From Microcaldota archaeon (GTDB lineage: Archaea; Micrarchaeota; Micrarchaeia; Anstonellales; Anstonellaceae): DNA of 5,868 nucleotides. Positions within the stretch are counted from its first letter, which is position 1; each line of letters opens with the position of its first letter. Where the stretch lies: NCBI GenBank assembly GCA_021813025.1, contig JAKAME010000075.1, forward strand, positions 1-5,868, in the 5' to 3' direction. A program made the translations under genes and the position numbers. The notes under the pieces were generated by a model. That model ran no database searches. It worked only from the letters and a program-made list of their open reading frames with translations, and had not been told where the DNA came from. Below, one piece after another: positions 4,738-5,868 of this stretch.

Positions 4738-5691
4738 TCATTTGTCAAGTATGTATTCGTCCCATCCCTGTGCGGCCCTGTCTCCCGCGGCCTGCCTCTT
4801 CCTGATTACGTCGCCCACCACCGTGTCGACCTGAGCTGTCCCCTGCCTGCACCTCGCCGCCCACGCGTCGGTGTATTTGACTGAGGAGAACACCCTCTCA
4901 AGAGTGTCTTTCGACTTGTCCCACTCGGCGGCCGGCGAAGTGTAGCCCCAGATGTTTATCCACCAAGTCGTGCCCTCGCCGAAATCATAGGCTTGCGCGA
5001 AGTAGGTTCCCCGCATGGCCGTCCCCTTGTAGTCGTAAGTAGCCTCGAAAACCTGCGCGTCGCAAGCCGCGAGGCCGGGGGTGCACACCGCCTGCGAGAA
5101 CTGCGCAGAGAGCGCGGCATTCCGCGCCGCGATTTGCACGTTGCTTGAGCCGTCGAGAGGCGCGACCACCTGCGCGACGGCCTGCTCGGCCGGGAGGTAT
5201 GTGGATATGGGGTATTGGTCAATTCCGCTCAGCCCATATTGTTTGTACATCTGCCGCGCCTCCTCTGATTTGAGGACCATGAGCTGGTTCATCATGTATG
5301 CCGAAGCAGTGCCGCTTGGGTCAATCACTCCCCAGTTGACAGTGCAGTTGCTGATGGCCCGCTCGCTCGCCGTCCAGCCCTGTGGCACCTGCAGGGTGAT
5401 GGAGCCGTCCGGCGCGCTCCACTCCTTGAACTGCAAAGCGTCCGCGGACGCGTTTGCTGCGGCGGCATTCCCCGCCCCCGCACCTGTTCCGGCAGCGCCG
5501 CCCGCATTCGCGCCAGCGCCAGCCCCATTGCCCCCTATGCCGGCTGCCGCAGAAGCGTTCGCGCCCGGCCAGGCAGGCGCAGAGATTTCTCCGGCCTTTG
5601 GCGTTATGGCATTTCCGGCGCAGCCGGCGAGAAGGAGCGAGGCTGCGATGAGAATAAGCGAAAACACGGCGAGCCCGCGGTTCAAGTCCAC
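4738..5691 (-). CDS. Lipoprotein of unknown function with Ala/Gly linker and possible PsbP/DUF1795-like domain
   Basis: With a GTG start at 5691 the protein is 317 residues: DLNRG, a hydrophobic core, and the lipobox LLAGC with Cys24. Residues ~43-84 are almost pure Ala/Gly/Asn. The folded part starts near 88 with FKEWSAPDGSITLQVPQGW, a pattern seen in PsbP/Mog1/DUF1795-type alpha-beta domains (D-G-S-I-T-L-x-V-P-x-G-W). It continues with a mixed region containing TWWINIWGYTSPAAEWDKSKDTL and an amphipathic end with WDEYILDK. Four Cys (two in one short loop) suggest disulfides. A longer frame back to an ATG at 5790 would put 33 polar residues before the signal peptide and cross the promoter, so it is rejected. 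GGAGG lies 7 nt before the GTG. The exact function is not recognisable; surface location is the secure part. Confidence 0.82.
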   Translation of the reverse strand: MDLNRGLAVFSLILIAASLLLAGCAGNAITPKAGEISAPAWPGANASAAAGIGGNGAGAGANAGGAAGTGAGAGNAAAANASADALQFKEWSAPDGSITLQVPQGWTASERAISNCTVNWGVIDPSGTASAYMMNQLMVLKSEEARQMYKQYGLSGIDQYPISTYLPAEQAVAQVVAPLDGSSNVQIAARNAALSAQFSQAVCTPGLAACDAQVFEATYDYKGTAMRGTYFAQAYDFGEGTTWWINIWGYTSPAAEWDKSKDTLERVFSSVKYTDAWAARCRQGTAQVDTVVGDVIRKRQAAGDRAAQGWDEYILDK

Positions 5692-5698
5692 GCCCCAT

Positions 5699-5712
5699 CC
5701 TCCGTGCGGAGG
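5699..5712 (-). promoter_or_regulatory. 6-bp perfect inverted repeat between TATA box and start, containing the GGAGG
   Basis: The - strand reads CCTCCG-CA-CGGAGG. The right arm contains the GGAGG that would serve the GTG at 5691, 7 nt downstream. The left arm touches the TATA box. If the region is transcribed, base-pairing of the arms would hide the ribosome site, although a 2-nt loop would force the closing pair open. If the mRNA is leaderless, it would be a DNA operator inside the core promoter. Confidence 0.4.
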
Positions 5713-5720
5713 TATAAAAA
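5713..5720 (-). promoter_or_regulatory. TATA box of the lipoprotein gene ending at 4738
   Basis: TTTTTATA on the - strand, flanked by GG before and CC after. Its centre is about 25 nt from the GTG at 5691, so transcription may begin at or within a few bases of the start codon. That conflicts with use of the GGAGG at 5699-5703, and the sequence does not settle which applies. Confidence 0.6.
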
Positions 5721-5722
5721 CC

Positions 5723-5741
5723 TGCCCGTTGCAATCGGGCA
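5723..5741 (-). repeat. Inverted repeat TGCCCG/CGGGCA just upstream of a TATA box
   Basis: On the - strand TGCCCG and CGGGCA are separated by 7 nt (ATTGCAA) and followed by GG and TTTTTATA. It can be read as a hairpin plus T-run ending the upstream gene, or as an operator beside the BRE/TATA of the lipoprotein gene. Its CAACGGG portion recurs at 5766-5785. Confidence 0.4.
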
Positions 5742-5765
5742 TGTGTTGTCCCAGATTAATGTCCT

Positions 5766-5785
5766 CCCGTTGATTTGACAACGGG
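5766..5785 (-). repeat. 7-bp inverted repeat one base after the upstream gene's stop
   Basis: CCCGTTG and CAACGGG are perfect complements separated by 6 nt. The element starts 1 nt after the TGA at 5787-5789 on the - strand. No T-tract follows directly, so it may protect the mRNA 3' end or act with the similar element at 5723-5741. It is not a clear terminator alone. Confidence 0.4.
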
Positions 5786-5786
5786 T

Positions 5787-5868
5787 TCATCGAACCACCA
5801 CCTCGATGCTCATCTTTTTCTTGCTTCGCATCTTGCGCACATATGCTTCGGCTGGCGTCTCCAGCTCG
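5787..5868 (-). CDS. C-terminal 26 residues of an unidentified gene (5' end outside window)
   Basis: On the - strand an open frame enters from the window edge (first full codon at 5867) and ends at TGA 5789-5787. It ends with AYVRKMRSKKKMSIEVVVR, a basic stretch followed by a short beta-like tail. The frame has no interruption, its GC-rich codon choice resembles the neighbours, and the stop is followed by an inverted repeat, all of which fit a real gene end. It is too short to assign a family. The charge pattern suggests a cytosolic, perhaps nucleic-acid-associated protein, but that is only a guess. Confidence 0.5.
   Translation of the reverse strand, partial: ELETPAEAYVRKMRSKKKMSIEVVVR

Noticed and set aside
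5081..5773. A 230-residue open frame on the + strand
   Set aside because: It mirrors the lipoprotein on the other strand, including its Ala/Gly linker, and shows no independent motif.
5692..5790. An N-terminal extension of the second lipoprotein to an ATG at 5790
   Set aside because: It would put 33 polar residues before the signal peptide and run through a TATA box and two inverted repeats. It would also overlap the stop of the upstream gene.

Overview
The window looks like a GC-rich archaeal chromosome fragment. The main reasons are an archease gene, TATA boxes of the form TTTTTAT or TTTTATAA at archaeal distances from starts, T-rich tracts rather than classical terminators between genes, Shine-Dalgarno motifs matching an archaeal 16S tail (GGAGG, GAGGTG), and several predicted lipoproteins with Pro/Ala/Ser- or Gly-rich linkers behind the signal peptide. 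Short genes, tight spacing and a small single-domain parvulin would suit a DPANN-type lineage such as Micrarchaeota or Diapherotrites. That placement is an inference and not proven by any marker here. No tRNA, rRNA, CRISPR array or transposase was seen, and no gene-free stretch exceeds 300 bases.

Layout: (1) 1-447, + strand: the C-terminal part of an unrecognised protein with a Ser/Pro-rich stretch. (2) 458-1284, - strand: a DUF488-family gene followed 5 nt later by archease, converging on gene 1. (3) 1285-1362: a short divergent promoter region with one AT-rich element that can be read both ways. (4) 1363-1638, + strand: a single-domain parvulin peptidyl-prolyl isomerase. (5) 1697-3416, + strand: an exported cupredoxin overlapping by 11 nt a polytopic NqrB/RnfD-like membrane protein fused to a Rieske [2Fe-2S] domain. 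(6) 3417-3490: an A-rich (+) / T-rich (-) spacer. (7) 3493-4650, - strand: a lipoprotein with two COG4315-type halves separated by a Cys-rich, possibly PepSY-like segment. (8) 4738-5691, - strand: another lipoprotein with an Ala/Gly linker and a possible PsbP/DUF1795-like domain. (9) 5787-5867, - strand: the last 26 residues of an unidentified gene.

The most interesting unit is the cupredoxin plus RnfD-like/Rieske fusion. Counting hydrophobic segments and applying the positive-inside rule gives ten membrane spans with both termini in the cytoplasm. That puts the Rieske cluster inside, while the cupredoxin copper site lies outside. The simplest reading is a two-gene transmembrane electron conduit: cytoplasmic Rieske to membrane flavin subunit to extracytoplasmic copper protein. 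The two lipoproteins nearby could belong to the same cell-surface function, but they are on the other strand and have their own promoters, so that link is only suggestive.
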